DNA of 64,000 nucleotides, taken from assembly GCF_000828085.3 (NCBI RefSeq), contig NZ_JXCA02000001.1, positions 543,521-607,520 of the forward strand, given 5' to 3'. The number at the start of each line of letters is the position of its first letter. Position 1 is the first letter of the stretch. The position numbers and the translations under genes are program-made. Shown here one piece after another: positions 39,683 through 48,787 of the stretch. The DNA is from Scytonema tolypothrichoides VB-61278. GTDB taxonomy: Bacteria; Cyanobacteriota; Cyanobacteriia; Cyanobacteriales; Nostocaceae. The notes below the pieces were generated by a model, which did not search any database, was not told where the DNA came from, and saw only the letters and a list, made by a program, of their open reading frames with translations.

Positions 39683-40895
39683 AAACTAAAAATCGATCCT
39701 CCACGTACCATTAACATCAAAAACTCTTCATACTTTACGTGTTTAAAAAAGTTTGATTCATTGAATTAAGCCCTCTTCCTAAGCAAAGAGACACACAATC
39801 GCGCTCGTCGCAGTAAATTTTCGTGCAGAACTGGACTCACTGCGGACTATCCTCCCTAACTTATAAAACATATCTAGGGATTTAAGATTAACTTTACAAA
39901 TGAGGGATTTCATCGTTCGTCAGAAGTAAAAGGGTAGATGACATTTATGTTTTCTGATGTTTCTCTACAAAACTTTTGCTTTGCGACCAAAAAGGACGCA
40001 TGCGAATGTTACATATGTGTAGAATTGTTTCAATCAACTTACGCATTTTGGACATAAAATTCAAAAAAACAGCGAGATTCTCTCTAAGTGTGTTTCCGTA
40101 CAATCAATAATTTATATCAATTTTTTATCCAAAACATTTTGTATATTTTAAGTTTTTATGAATTTTATTTTCGCGTAAAAAAAAAAGTGAATTTACTTTT
40201 TAAAATTCAACGAAAAGTAAGAAAAGCTAGAGAAGCAAGAGCCTTTAATATTAATTTTTCAATAGAATTAATAATAAATAGCAACAGAAGTTATATATCT
40301 TTATGTATTTTAAAGGCAGAAAGTAACATAAGTCAACATTATATTTCTTATCCACACTCAGAATAACGATAGTAAGAAAGGTAAGGTAGTTTGACCTCAT
40401 TCAAAGGGAAGATAACGATTTTCATATTTAGGAAATACATACAATTTCGTTCAAGTCAAGAGATGAAAATAGTCAACAGTAGTCAAAAAACTGTTATCAA
40501 ATTGATAGTTGACTACTGATAACAGCTTACTATTTAAGTGACCTATAATTTGGAATACAGTATGCTTTTAGTAAAGGTCTATAAACACTGTGTCGTTTGT
40601 CGAACTAATACGTTAAGTCATACATTTTCCAGGACGCGATCGCAAACAGACAAACTGCACACTGTTATTACTAAGATCTTGCACAATTCTCAACAAACTA
40701 CAAAAATAGCGTTATTGATAGTGGTGCAAGATGTGAGATGACATAAACAATTGCGCTAGTACCGCACAAGCACAATCAAGGCAGTATTGCAAGCACTTAT
40801 TCGTAGGAGAGTGGCTCGTTACGAGGAAATGGTTTTGTACCCAGTCAACACAGGTAGTTTACAGAACCTAGGTTTACCTATAGGATTTGAAATCA
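39683..40895. other. AT-rich intergenic region, 1.2 kb
   Basis: Divergent promoters for the NACHT and methyltransferase genes. Contains AGTCAACAGTAGTC with an inverted relative (GTTGACTACTGATAAC) at 40468-40525, one HIP1 site at about 40636, and a MITE-like element at 40671-40737. A 92-codon frame at 40088-40366 is A+T- and Lys/Ile/Asn-rich with no domain or ribosome site and is not believed to be a gene. Confidence 0.5.
40671..40737. mobile_element. Short MITE-like element (CTTGCAC ends)
   Basis: CTAAGATCTTGCAC on the left and GTGCAAGATGTGAG on the right are imperfect inverted repeats. The left arm continues AATTCTCAACAAAC, matching one arm of the element inside the antitoxin-like gene at 59932-60063. 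No clear target duplication is seen. The 67-bp length suggests an internally deleted copy. Confidence 0.6.
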
Positions 40896-42176
40896 ATGAG
40901 TAAAACAACTTTAAACCCCTACGTACACAAGAGTACAACCGTGAATCATTGTTACTGTCGAGCCTGTGGGTCAACATTAAAGCATACTTTTGTTGATTTG
41001 GGAATGTCACCGCTTTGTGAAAGCTATGTGACATCTGAACAGCTTAACCAAATGGAGGCTTTCTATCCCCTGCACGTGTATGTGTGCGATCAGTGTTATT
41101 TGGTTCAACTTCAGGAATATGTCAGTCCACAGGACATCTTTAGCGAGTATGCTTACTTTTCGTCTTATTCTGACTCTTGGCTACAACACGCCAAGAATTA
41201 TACTGAAAAGGTCATCGATCGCTTTGGATTGAACACCTCAAGTCAAGTCGTGGAAATAGCAAGTAACGATGGTTACTTGTTGCAATATTTCTTATTAAAA
41301 GGGATACCAGTTTTAGGTATAGAACCAGCGGCTAATATTGCTGAGGTCGCTAAAGCAAAAGGCATTTCCACAGTTGTAAAGTTTTTTGGAAGAAACACAG
41401 CAAATGAATTGGCTGCTGTTGGTAAGCAAGCCGATTTATTAGCGGCTAACAATGTACTGGCTCACGTACCTGATATAAACGATTTTGTTGCAGGTGCTAA
41501 AATTTTACTCAAGCCCCAAGGTGTGATAACTATGGAGTTTCCTCACTTAATGCGACTGATGGAGGAAAACCAGTTTGACACCATTTATCACGAACACTTC
41601 TGTTACTTGTCGTTGCTGACAGTTGAGAAAATTTTTGCGACTCACGGTTTAGCTATCTTTGATGTGGAAGAACTGTCAACTCATGGTGGATCTCTGAGAA
41701 TTTATGCTTGTCATGCAGAAGATAATTCTAAATCTATTAGTCAGCAGGTGATAGAGTTAAGAGCTAGAGAAGAAGCTGCTGGGTTTAACAACATAGAACA
41801 TTATTTTTCTTTTGCGAAAAAGGTTAAAGAAACGAAATTCAAACTTTTGGAATTTTTAATTTCTGCCAAACGAAAAGGCAAATCAATTGCTGGTTATGGT
41901 GCTCCTGGAAAAGGTAATACCCTTTTGAACTATTGTGGGATCAGAGAAGATTTTATTGATTACACTGTAGACCGTAACCCATACAAACAAGGCAAATTTT
42001 TACCAGGAACTCATATACCAATCTTTCATCCAGACAAGATTCAAGAGACAAAGCCAGACTATCTGCTGATTCTACCTTGGAATTTGAAAAACGAGATCAT
42101 GTCGCAGATGTCACATGTACGTGATTGGGGTTGTCAATTTGTCGTACCCATTCCTGAAGTCAGTGTCTATTCTTGA
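40896..42176 (+). CDS. NDP-sugar C-methyltransferase-like enzyme
   Basis: About 426 residues. N-terminal zinc-binding segment (CRACGS ... CDQCYLVQL, about 20-75), central SAM-binding Rossmann domain (VVEIASNDGYLLQYF), and a C-terminal domain with AGYGAPGKGNTLLNYCGI. This three-part layout is that of the TylC3/NovU sugar C-methyltransferases. The EHFCYLS and STHGGSLRIYA segments around the active site are conserved. The ATG at 40896 has AGGA upstream; a TTG three codons earlier is less likely. It pairs with the cytidylyltransferase 62 bp downstream, suggesting a CDP-linked branched deoxysugar. Confidence 0.88.
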   Translation: MSKTTLNPYVHKSTTVNHCYCRACGSTLKHTFVDLGMSPLCESYVTSEQLNQMEAFYPLHVYVCDQCYLVQLQEYVSPQDIFSEYAYFSSYSDSWLQHAKNYTEKVIDRFGLNTSSQVVEIASNDGYLLQYFLLKGIPVLGIEPAANIAEVAKAKGISTVVKFFGRNTANELAAVGKQADLLAANNVLAHVPDINDFVAGAKILLKPQGVITMEFPHLMRLMEENQFDTIYHEHFCYLSLLTVEKIFATHGLAIFDVEELSTHGGSLRIYACHAEDNSKSISQQVIELRAREEAAGFNNIEHYFSFAKKVKETKFKLLEFLISAKRKGKSIAGYGAPGKGNTLLNYCGIREDFIDYTVDRNPYKQGKFLPGTHIPIFHPDKIQETKPDYLLILPWNLKNEIMSQMSHVRDWGCQFVVPIPEVSVYS

Positions 42177-42238
42177 ATCAGCTATCAATCAACTCAAGCT
42201 TAATTGAAATTGAATAGTCAGGAAAAGGAGAAGTTACG

Positions 42239-43093
42239 ATGAAAGTAGTTTTATTTTGTGGTGGCTTAGGAACAAGATTAAGAGAATTTTCCACCAATAT
42301 TCCTAAGCCGATGGTTCATATTGGCTACCGACCAATTTTGTGGCATGTTATGAAATACTATGCCCACTATGGACACAAAGATTTTATTTTGTGTCTTGGT
42401 TATAAGGCAGATGTCATCAAGAATTATTTCCTCAATTATGATGAGTGTGTTTCCAATGATTTTACTTTGCAGGAGGGAGGTAAAAAAATCAAACTTGTTA
42501 ATAGCGATATTGAAGATTGGAAGATTACTTTTGTCGATACAGGATTGACTTCAAATATTGGTCAAAGATTACAGGCGGTAGAACAATATTTAGAAGGTGA
42601 GGAAGTCTTTTTAGCTAATTATAGTGATGGTTTAACAGATTTACATTTACCTGACATTATTGAAGACTTTTCTAAACATAATAAAATAGCTAGTTTTATC
42701 TGCGTGAAACCATCCCAGAGTTTTCATTTAGTTTCCATGGAAGAGAATGGTTTAGTATCGGATATCCAAGATGTCAAACAAGCTGGTATTAGGATAAATG
42801 GAGGTTTTTTTGTTTTTAAAAAAGAAATTTTTCAATATATCAAACCTGGAGAAGAATTGGTACTTGAACCATTTCAGCGATTAATGAAATTACAACAGCT
42901 GATTGCTTATAAATACAATGGCTTTTGGGCTTGTATGGATACTTTCAAAGAGCAACAGCAGTTAGATGATATGTATTGTCAAGGAAACGCTCCCTGGGCA
43001 ATTTGGAAGTTTCTTGAAAAAAAGGGAAAATCTTTGGAATATACTCCGAGTCACCATGTTGCCTCTAATTCTATGCCAGTTAGTTTAGCTTAA
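42239..43093 (+). CDS. rfbF: Glucose-1-phosphate cytidylyltransferase
   Basis: Makes CDP-glucose from CTP and glucose-1-phosphate, the first step to CDP-3,6-dideoxy and branched sugars. The signature GGLGTRLREFSTNIPKPMV contains the nucleotide-binding loop; LANYSDGLTD holds the metal-binding Asp; NGGFFVFKKEIF and WACMDTFKEQQQLD are family-typical. Length 284 is slightly above the usual 257-260. AAGGAG precedes the ATG. The CDP-glucose 4,6-dehydratase (rfbG) and the later dehydrase are not in this window. Confidence 0.92.
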   Translation: MKVVLFCGGLGTRLREFSTNIPKPMVHIGYRPILWHVMKYYAHYGHKDFILCLGYKADVIKNYFLNYDECVSNDFTLQEGGKKIKLVNSDIEDWKITFVDTGLTSNIGQRLQAVEQYLEGEEVFLANYSDGLTDLHLPDIIEDFSKHNKIASFICVKPSQSFHLVSMEENGLVSDIQDVKQAGIRINGGFFVFKKEIFQYIKPGEELVLEPFQRLMKLQQLIAYKYNGFWACMDTFKEQQQLDDMYCQGNAPWAIWKFLEKKGKSLEYTPSHHVASNSMPVSLA

Positions 43094-43205
43094 GAGTAAA
43101 TATTAATCAAATGACAGTAGATATCCTCAATAGACATCTACTGTCATTGCTGTTTTTAGTAAGTATGTCAGCCAAAGTATTCCTTATTATTAAATAATTT
43201 GCAAT

Positions 43206-43859
43206 ATGCGGAAATTTTATTTCGAAAAAAAGAGTGCTTTCAGTTATAAAGTTTTGTGTTTAGGGGCGCATTGCGATGATATAGAAATTGGTTGTGGGGG
43301 TACGATATTAAGATTGGTAGAAAATTACCCAAATCTGACATTTTATTGGGTTGTTTTTAGTTCTAATGAACAAAGAGAAAAGGAAGCTTATAATAGTGCG
43401 AATAAGTTTTTATAAAAAATTCCAGAAAAGAAGATCTTAATACAACAATTTCAAGATGGTTTTTTGCCTTACCTGGGAAGTGAAGTGAAACAGTTTTTTG
43501 AGCAATTAAAGCGAGATTATAACCCCGTTCTCATTTTTACTCATTACCGCCATGATTTGCACCAAGATCATCGCTTGATATCTGATTTTACTTGGAACAC
43601 ATTTAGAAATCATCTCATTCTAGAATATGAAATACCTAAGTACGATGGAGATTTAGGAAATCCTAATTTCTTTGTTCATTTAAACCAAGAAAATTACCAA
43701 AACAAAGTCAAGTATATTCTTGACAGCTTTCCATCACAAAATAGCAAACAATGGTTTACAGAAGAAATATTTTTATCCATTCTAAGACTGCGAGGAATGG
43801 AATCTAATGCACCCAGTAAGTATGCTGAAGGTTTTTATTGTCGTAAAGTCGTTTTTTAG
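43206..43859 (+). pseudogene. PIG-L family deacetylase interrupted by one in-frame stop
   Basis: Codons 1-69 (MRKFYFEKKSAF ... SANKFL) carry the metal motif GAHCDDIEIGCGG. A TAA at 43413-43415 follows, and the same frame continues without a break (KIPEKKILIQQFQDGFLPYL) to 43859, with the second motif HYRHDLHQDHR intact. No frameshift is needed: one base change accounts for the break. PIG-L enzymes de-N-acetylate sugars, fitting the CDP-sugar genes upstream. Either a recent nonsense mutation, a sequencing error, or (less likely) read-through. A TTG at 43464 could restart the second half, but without the first metal motif it would be inactive. Confidence 0.85.
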
Positions 43860-43934
43860 CTCGTTTACTTCACTCTTACTATTATACTACTGGGAGCTTG
43901 GACTATTCTCCACAAAAGGCGGATCCTCTGTATT

Positions 43935-43963
43935 CTCGTTACCAGGCTTAGCCTGGTAACGAG
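43935..43963. repeat. Perfect 13-bp inverted repeat hairpin
   Basis: CTCGTTACCAGGC (43935-43947), a TTA loop, then GCCTGGTAACGAG (43951-43963). A direct relative, TCTGTATTTTCGTTACCAGA, lies at about 44008-44030, and GGGAGGTTCTACCTCCC forms another hairpin at 43968-43984. Dispersed cyanobacterial palindromes; one of them may end the upstream transcript. Confidence 0.75.
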
Positions 43964-44115
43964 TGTTGGGAGGTTCTACCTCCCCAGTACTAAAAGCGAA
44001 TTCTCTGTATTTTCGTTACCAGACTGAAAGAATTAACAAACCCCACCCTCGACGCAGATGAACTTGTACTTCATTAAACGCGCTGCTGGAACACGATTTA
44101 TTAATAGAGAAACCC

Positions 44116-44242
44116 GACTAAGTATGCAGACCTCATGAAATAATAAAATAAGACCTCACCCTCAATCCTTCTCCGTGATCTCGGAGAGGGAAGCCGGAGG
44201 CAGGGTGAGGTTTTATATTTCATTCGATCCACTTACTTAGTC
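44116..44242. mobile_element. MITE-like element, 127 bp
   Basis: Ends GACTAAGTA (44116-44124) and TACTTAGTC (44234-44242) are perfect 9-bp inverted repeats; pairing continues imperfectly through ATGAAATA and ends in a second perfect arm, ACCTCACCCT (44153-44162) with AGGGTGAGGT (44202-44211). No clear target duplication. No coding capacity. It sits 52 bp before the purK start codon. Confidence 0.6.
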
Positions 44243-44294
44243 TTTGAGTGCTAGTGTTGCTAAACTAAACCGTGGAAGCTAGGAATTTTTTAGA

Positions 44295-45503
44295 ATGTCG
44301 ATAAAGCGTGTTGGTGTTATTGGTGGCGGGCAGTTAGCATGGATGATGGCAAGTGCTGCAAAGCAGTTAGGAGTTGAATTGGTTGTGCAAACTCCTAGCC
44401 CCAACGATCCAGCTGTACCCATATCAGCTAAGGATAACGTTTTCGCTGCAATTGATGACGCTAACGCCACGGCTGAATTAGCAAACAGAAGCGATGTCAT
44501 CACCTTTGAGAACGAGTTTGTTGATATTGAAGCTTTATCAAAGTTGGCTTCACAAGGGGTTTGTTTTCGTCCTAGACTGGAGGCTTTGACTCCCCTTTTA
44601 GATAAATATCACCAACGCTGCTATTTACGCGATTTGGGTTTACCTGTTCCTCGGTTTGTCGCCATAGAACAGGATTGGAATACAACTGCTGAAGTTATCT
44701 TTACCTCTGAAATTGGTTTTCCTGCTGTTTTGAAAGCTCGCCGTCACGGTTATGATGGTCAAGGAACTTTTATAATCAAGGAAATAGAAAGTTTAAAGCA
44801 AAAATTAGAAGTCTTTTGCACAAAAGGGGTTGGAAGTCAATCTAGTTTTTTATTAGAAGAATTTATTCCTTTTGAACGGGAACTAGCCGTGATTGCTGCG
44901 CGTTCTGTGAGTGGAGAAGTTTGTACCTTCCCAGTCGTAGAAACTCAGCAGGAAGAACAAGTGTGTCGGCGAGTCATTGCACCCGCTTGTGTTTCATCGC
45001 AGGTGGCTTTTGAAATTGAGAAAATTGCTAGCACTTTACTCAATAGTCTAGAAGTCGTGGGAGTTTTTGGTATAGAGTTGTTTCTGACGGCTGATGGCAA
45101 GGTGCTGGTTAATGAAATCGCACCTCGCACCCACAATTCAGGGCATTTCTCGATTGATGCTTGCGAAACTTCTCAATTTGAGCAGCATTTACGGGCAGTT
45201 TGTGGTATGCAGTTGGGTAACACTGCCATGATTTGCCCTAGTGCTGTTATGGTTAACCTTTTGGGGTATGAAACTTATCATAGTGATTATAAAATAAAGC
45301 GCCAGCAACTAGAGCAGATTCCTCAAGCCCACGTCCACTGGTACGGCAAAATGGAATCTCGCCCAGGGCGCAAACTGGGACACGTGACGGTTTTGCTAGA
45401 GACTCAAAGTCGGGATCAGGCGATTGCGATAAACCGGAGGCTTGACGCTTTGCGTATCGCCCAAAATATAGAATCTATCTGGTATCCTCATGAAGCCTCC
45501 TAG
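44295..45503 (+). CDS. purK: 5-(carboxyamino)imidazole ribonucleotide synthase
   Basis: ATP-grasp enzyme of purine biosynthesis that carboxylates AIR with ATP and bicarbonate. VGVIGGGQLAWMMASAAKQL at the N-terminus, TFENEFVDIEAL, the ATP-grasp segment FPAVLKARRHGYDGQGTF, FIPFERELAVIAARS, and the metal and substrate loop LVNEIAPRTHNSGHFSIDAC are all clear. Length 402 is normal. The ATG at 44295 matches the family start. A putative 6S RNA gene follows, an arrangement first reported in Synechococcus. Confidence 0.97.
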   Translation: MSIKRVGVIGGGQLAWMMASAAKQLGVELVVQTPSPNDPAVPISAKDNVFAAIDDANATAELANRSDVITFENEFVDIEALSKLASQGVCFRPRLEALTPLLDKYHQRCYLRDLGLPVPRFVAIEQDWNTTAEVIFTSEIGFPAVLKARRHGYDGQGTFIIKEIESLKQKLEVFCTKGVGSQSSFLLEEFIPFERELAVIAARSVSGEVCTFPVVETQQEEQVCRRVIAPACVSSQVAFEIEKIASTLLNSLEVVGVFGIELFLTADGKVLVNEIAPRTHNSGHFSIDACETSQFEQHLRAVCGMQLGNTAMICPSAVMVNLLGYETYHSDYKIKRQQLEQIPQAHVHWYGKMESRPGRKLGHVTVLLETQSRDQAIAINRRLDALRIAQNIESIWYPHEAS

Positions 45504-45599
45504 AAATTTTCAACGCAAAAAACACAAAATCTTTTTGAAAGCTATAATAGGTTTGTTGCACTGCTACGTTGGTGACTGCCATAAAGTTTTTTGATCTAT

Positions 45600-45757
45600 G
45601 CCTTAAGAATAAGGGAGCCTTACAACTCTCGTGGCAGTAGACCGGGCAAAGTACCCGGAAACTTTAAACGAGTAGCATCAGTTCCCACCTGGTTTATCCA
45701 GGTCATAAACTTAGGTAAAACGGCGTCGCGGTGTACCAAAATATCTAGCTCCCTTGC
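45600..45757 (+). ncRNA. ssaA: 6S RNA (ssaA), boundaries approximate
   Basis: About 100 bp downstream of purK, where cyanobacterial ssaA is known to lie. AAGGGAGC (45611-45618) pairs with GCTCCCTT (45748-45755) to close a long irregular rod; an internal stem ACCGGGcaaagtaCCCGG and a hairpin ACCTGGtttatCCAGGT fit the apical and bubble architecture. A TATAAT at 45543-45548 is a candidate promoter -10 element. 6S RNA binds RNA polymerase holoenzyme and mimics an open promoter. Identification rests on synteny and fold, not on alignment; the mature ends are uncertain and may reach 45785. Confidence 0.78.
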
Positions 45758-45789
45758 TCAGTTAAGACATGGGAGCTTTGATTTTTGAA
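45747..45789 (+). terminator. Terminator after the 6S RNA
   Basis: AGCTCCC (45747-45753) can pair with GGGAGCT (45771-45777), followed by TTGATTTTT. The left arm is the same sequence that closes the 6S rod, so the two folds are mutually exclusive. Confidence 0.65.
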
Positions 45790-46017
45790 TTGAATTAGCA
45801 ATTCATTAAAACTTAAAAATAAGAGAGATAATTTCTAAAAAAACTTCATATATATTTGTGCAGATCTACACACTAATACTCCTATTCTAGGCGTCATAAT
45901 TGATCAAAAAAGTTCTCATAGAGTAAAAAAATCTGTGTAAAGCGATCCTATATAAAGGTACCAATAAGAGTTAGAATCGCAGAACTAAGCGATCATTGTG
46001 GTTATAACTGTAAAGAA

Positions 46018-47286
46018 TTGTTAAAAAAACTGATAAAGACCGTGTTTCCAGCTTCTGTTTTCAAACTAAACAACGGTTTAACCTTGATTCATCAAGAAAT
46101 TGCCACAACCCCTGTTGTTGTGGCAGATATTTGGGTACGTGCAGGTGCTCACTTAGAGCCAGAACCGTGGTTTGGTATGGCTCACTTTCTGGAACACATG
46201 ATTTTTAAAGGAACTGCAACACTACCGCCAGGGGTATTTGATCAAAAGATTGAAAATCAAGGTGGGGTAACCAATGCCGCAACAAGCCACGACTACGCTC
46301 ATTATTCTCTCACCACAGCTTCCCTACATCTAGAAGATACTTTACCTTACTTGGGGGAGTTACTGCTCAATGCAGCAATACCAGAAGATGAATTTACCCG
46401 TGAACGAGATGTTGTGCTAGAGGAAATTCGTCAAGCACATGATGATCCAGATTGGATAGGATTTCACGCTCTTATCTCTAGTCTTTACCAACATCATCCT
46501 TACGGACGTTCCGTACTGGGTAGTGAGCAAGAATTAATGAAGCAATCACCAGTTCAGATGCGCTGTTTTCACCGCGCTTACTACCAACCAGAAAACATGA
46601 CAGTGGTGATTGTCGGCTCAATCGCTGCAGAATCTGCTTTAAAATTAGTGAACCAGACATTTGTTGATTTTGCCGAACGTTGCTGTGACTGTCCTCCAAA
46701 AAAGGAGGTGGCGAAGCCGGTTATAGCTGGAATTCGTCGTCAGGAACTTTCTTTGCCTCGCCTAGAGGTGGCGCGGTTGTTAATGGCTTGGATTGGACCT
46801 GGAGTGGAACAGCTAGATACTTGTTGTGGATTAGATTTACTTTCTGTTTTACTGGCGCAAGGACGGACTTCTCGTCTCGTGCGTGATTTACGAGAAGAGC
46901 AGCAATTGGTACAAGGTATATGTAGTCATTTTTCCTTACAAGAAGACTCCAGTTTATTTACAATCACAGCCTGGTTGGAACCAAAAGATGTGGAACGTGT
47001 CGAATCCTTAATTCGTCTACATTTGCAGGATTTAATTGATAATGGAATAAGCGAATCAGAAATACTTCGCGCTCAAAGGCTTCTGTGTAATGACTTTGCG
47101 TTTTCTACCGAAACACCAAATCAGCTTGCAGGACTTTATGGATACTACAACACGATCGCCCAAGCTGAATTAGCAGTGGCTTATCCGTGGCAAATTCAAT
47201 CGTATGATGCCAAACAACTCCAAAAACTCGCACAAGAGTATCTTTCACCCAATCATTACGCGGTTACAGTACTTAAACCCTGTTAG
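46018..47286 (+). CDS. M16 zinc peptidase, catalytic subunit
   Basis: 422 residues. Inverted zinc motif His56-Phe-Leu-Glu59-His60 with the third ligand Glu135 or Glu136 (DVVLEEIRQ), typical of pitrilysin-class processing peptidases. The C-terminal M16 half-domain carries LLSVLLAQGRTSRLVRDLRE. The start is TTG at 46018 with no strong Shine-Dalgarno. It pairs with the following gene, which lacks the zinc motif; such active/inactive pairs form heterodimers in bacteria and mitochondria. Substrate unknown; a role in peptide or transit-peptide-like degradation is inference. Confidence 0.9.
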   Translation: MLKKLIKTVFPASVFKLNNGLTLIHQEIATTPVVVADIWVRAGAHLEPEPWFGMAHFLEHMIFKGTATLPPGVFDQKIENQGGVTNAATSHDYAHYSLTTASLHLEDTLPYLGELLLNAAIPEDEFTRERDVVLEEIRQAHDDPDWIGFHALISSLYQHHPYGRSVLGSEQELMKQSPVQMRCFHRAYYQPENMTVVIVGSIAAESALKLVNQTFVDFAERCCDCPPKKEVAKPVIAGIRRQELSLPRLEVARLLMAWIGPGVEQLDTCCGLDLLSVLLAQGRTSRLVRDLREEQQLVQGICSHFSLQEDSSLFTITAWLEPKDVERVESLIRLHLQDLIDNGISESEILRAQRLLCNDFAFSTETPNQLAGLYGYYNTIAQAELAVAYPWQIQSYDAKQLQKLAQEYLSPNHYAVTVLKPC

Positions 47287-47425
47287 TGACTAGTCATTAG
47301 CATCAAGAACTCATGACTAATAGACAAGATTGCAAAAGTGAGATTTTACGAGGTTCTGTTAAGAGTTAAGCGTTCCCTTTTCCCTACAACTGCCACGAAG
47401 TCTAATGACTAATGACAAAGAACTA

Positions 47426-48712
47426 ATGACAACATCACAGCAAAAATCTTATATTCATCGCACAGTATTGAACAATGGCATTGTGGTACTGGTGGTAGAA
47501 AATCCGGCTGCAGATATTATTGCAGCACGTATTTTTGTCCGCGCCGGTAGCTGTTATGAGAACCAAGAGCAAGCCGGGTTAGCATATTTGCTATCAACGT
47601 TACTTACAAAAGGTTGTAAGGGACTTTCGAGTTTGGAAATTGCCGAACAAGTGGAGTCGCTGGGAGCAAGTTTGGGTGCAGACATTGCATCTGATTATTT
47701 TTTGCTTTCGTTGAAGACAGTCACGTCAGATTTTGCACAAATGTTTACGTTGGCGGGACGAATTTTGCGATCGCCAACATTTCCAGAAGCAGAGGTAGAA
47801 TTAGAACGACGTGTTGCCCTACAAGATATTCGCTCACAAAAAGAACAGCCGTTTACCATTGCCTTTGATCAACTCCGGGATGCCATGTATGAAAATCATC
47901 CCTATGCAAGGTCCGCATTAGGGAATGAAGCCACCATGAGTCGCTTAACTCGAACAGACTTAGTCGAGTATCATCAGACTCATTTCCGTCCAGAGAATAT
48001 TGTTATTAGTATAGCTGGACGCATCACACCAGAAAATGCGATCGCTCTTGTGCAACAAGTTTTTGGTAATTGGCAAGCATCCCCCACTCAGCCGTTGCGA
48101 AAACTAGATTTACCAGAACTCAACGTTGAACCTCAAATCAAGATTACACCACAACATACCCAGCAATCTGTTGTTATGCTGGGTTATTTGGGAGCATCGG
48201 TGCTATCAAATGATTACGCCGCATTAAAGTTATTATCTACTTACTTGGGAAATGGTCTTTCCAGTCGCTTGTTTGTGGAACTGCGCGAAAAGCGTGGCTT
48301 GGCTTACGAGGTATCAGCTTTTTACCCAACACGACTCTCAAGAGCATCATTTGTCGTTTACATGGGTACAGCACCAGAAAATACCCAAGTTGCTCTTTCT
48401 AGTTTACGTAAGGAAGTTGATTTACTCTTCACCACCGAACTAGAGTCAGACGCACTCCAAGCAGCGAAAAATAAGATACTAGGACAATACGCCTTGGGCA
48501 AACAAACTAATGCCCAAATTGCTCAGATGTATGGGTGGTACGAGGTTTTGGGACTGGGAATTGATTTTGATACAGATTTTCAAGAGGCGATCGCTTCTTT
48601 ACGTGCTAGCGATACAATGGCAGCTGCTCACCAGTATTTACGGGAACCTTATATCTCACTCGTGGGTCAAGAACAAGCGATTCATGGTGCAATTTTAAAT
48701 TATAATTCCTGA
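47426..48712 (+). CDS. M16 peptidase-like, inactive partner subunit
   Basis: About 428 residues. M16 fold throughout (LNNGIVVLVVENPAADIIAA, ENHPYARSALGNEATMSRLT, LLSTYLGNGLSSRLFVELRE), but the zinc motif position reads GLAYLLSTLLTKG and has no HxxEH, so it cannot bind catalytic zinc. This is the usual non-catalytic subunit that supplies the Arg/Tyr pair for substrate binding. ATG 47426 (MTTSQQ) is preferred; the frame opens at 47405 in repeat-like DNA (CTAATGACTAATGAC). Confidence 0.88.
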   Translation: MTTSQQKSYIHRTVLNNGIVVLVVENPAADIIAARIFVRAGSCYENQEQAGLAYLLSTLLTKGCKGLSSLEIAEQVESLGASLGADIASDYFLLSLKTVTSDFAQMFTLAGRILRSPTFPEAEVELERRVALQDIRSQKEQPFTIAFDQLRDAMYENHPYARSALGNEATMSRLTRTDLVEYHQTHFRPENIVISIAGRITPENAIALVQQVFGNWQASPTQPLRKLDLPELNVEPQIKITPQHTQQSVVMLGYLGASVLSNDYAALKLLSTYLGNGLSSRLFVELREKRGLAYEVSAFYPTRLSRASFVVYMGTAPENTQVALSSLRKEVDLLFTTELESDALQAAKNKILGQYALGKQTNAQIAQMYGWYEVLGLGIDFDTDFQEAIASLRASDTMAAAHQYLREPYISLVGQEQAIHGAILNYNS

Positions 48713-48787
48713 AAAGAGTTATAAATACTGCTACTCTATAGTTGCATTATACACCGATTAGCATGAGATAACCCAGGGGTAATTTCC

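Noticed and set aside
40088..40366. 92-codon frame in the AT-rich region
   Set aside because: Composition follows local AT content (Ile, Asn, Lys, Phe), GTG-like weak start, no Shine-Dalgarno, no recognisable motif.
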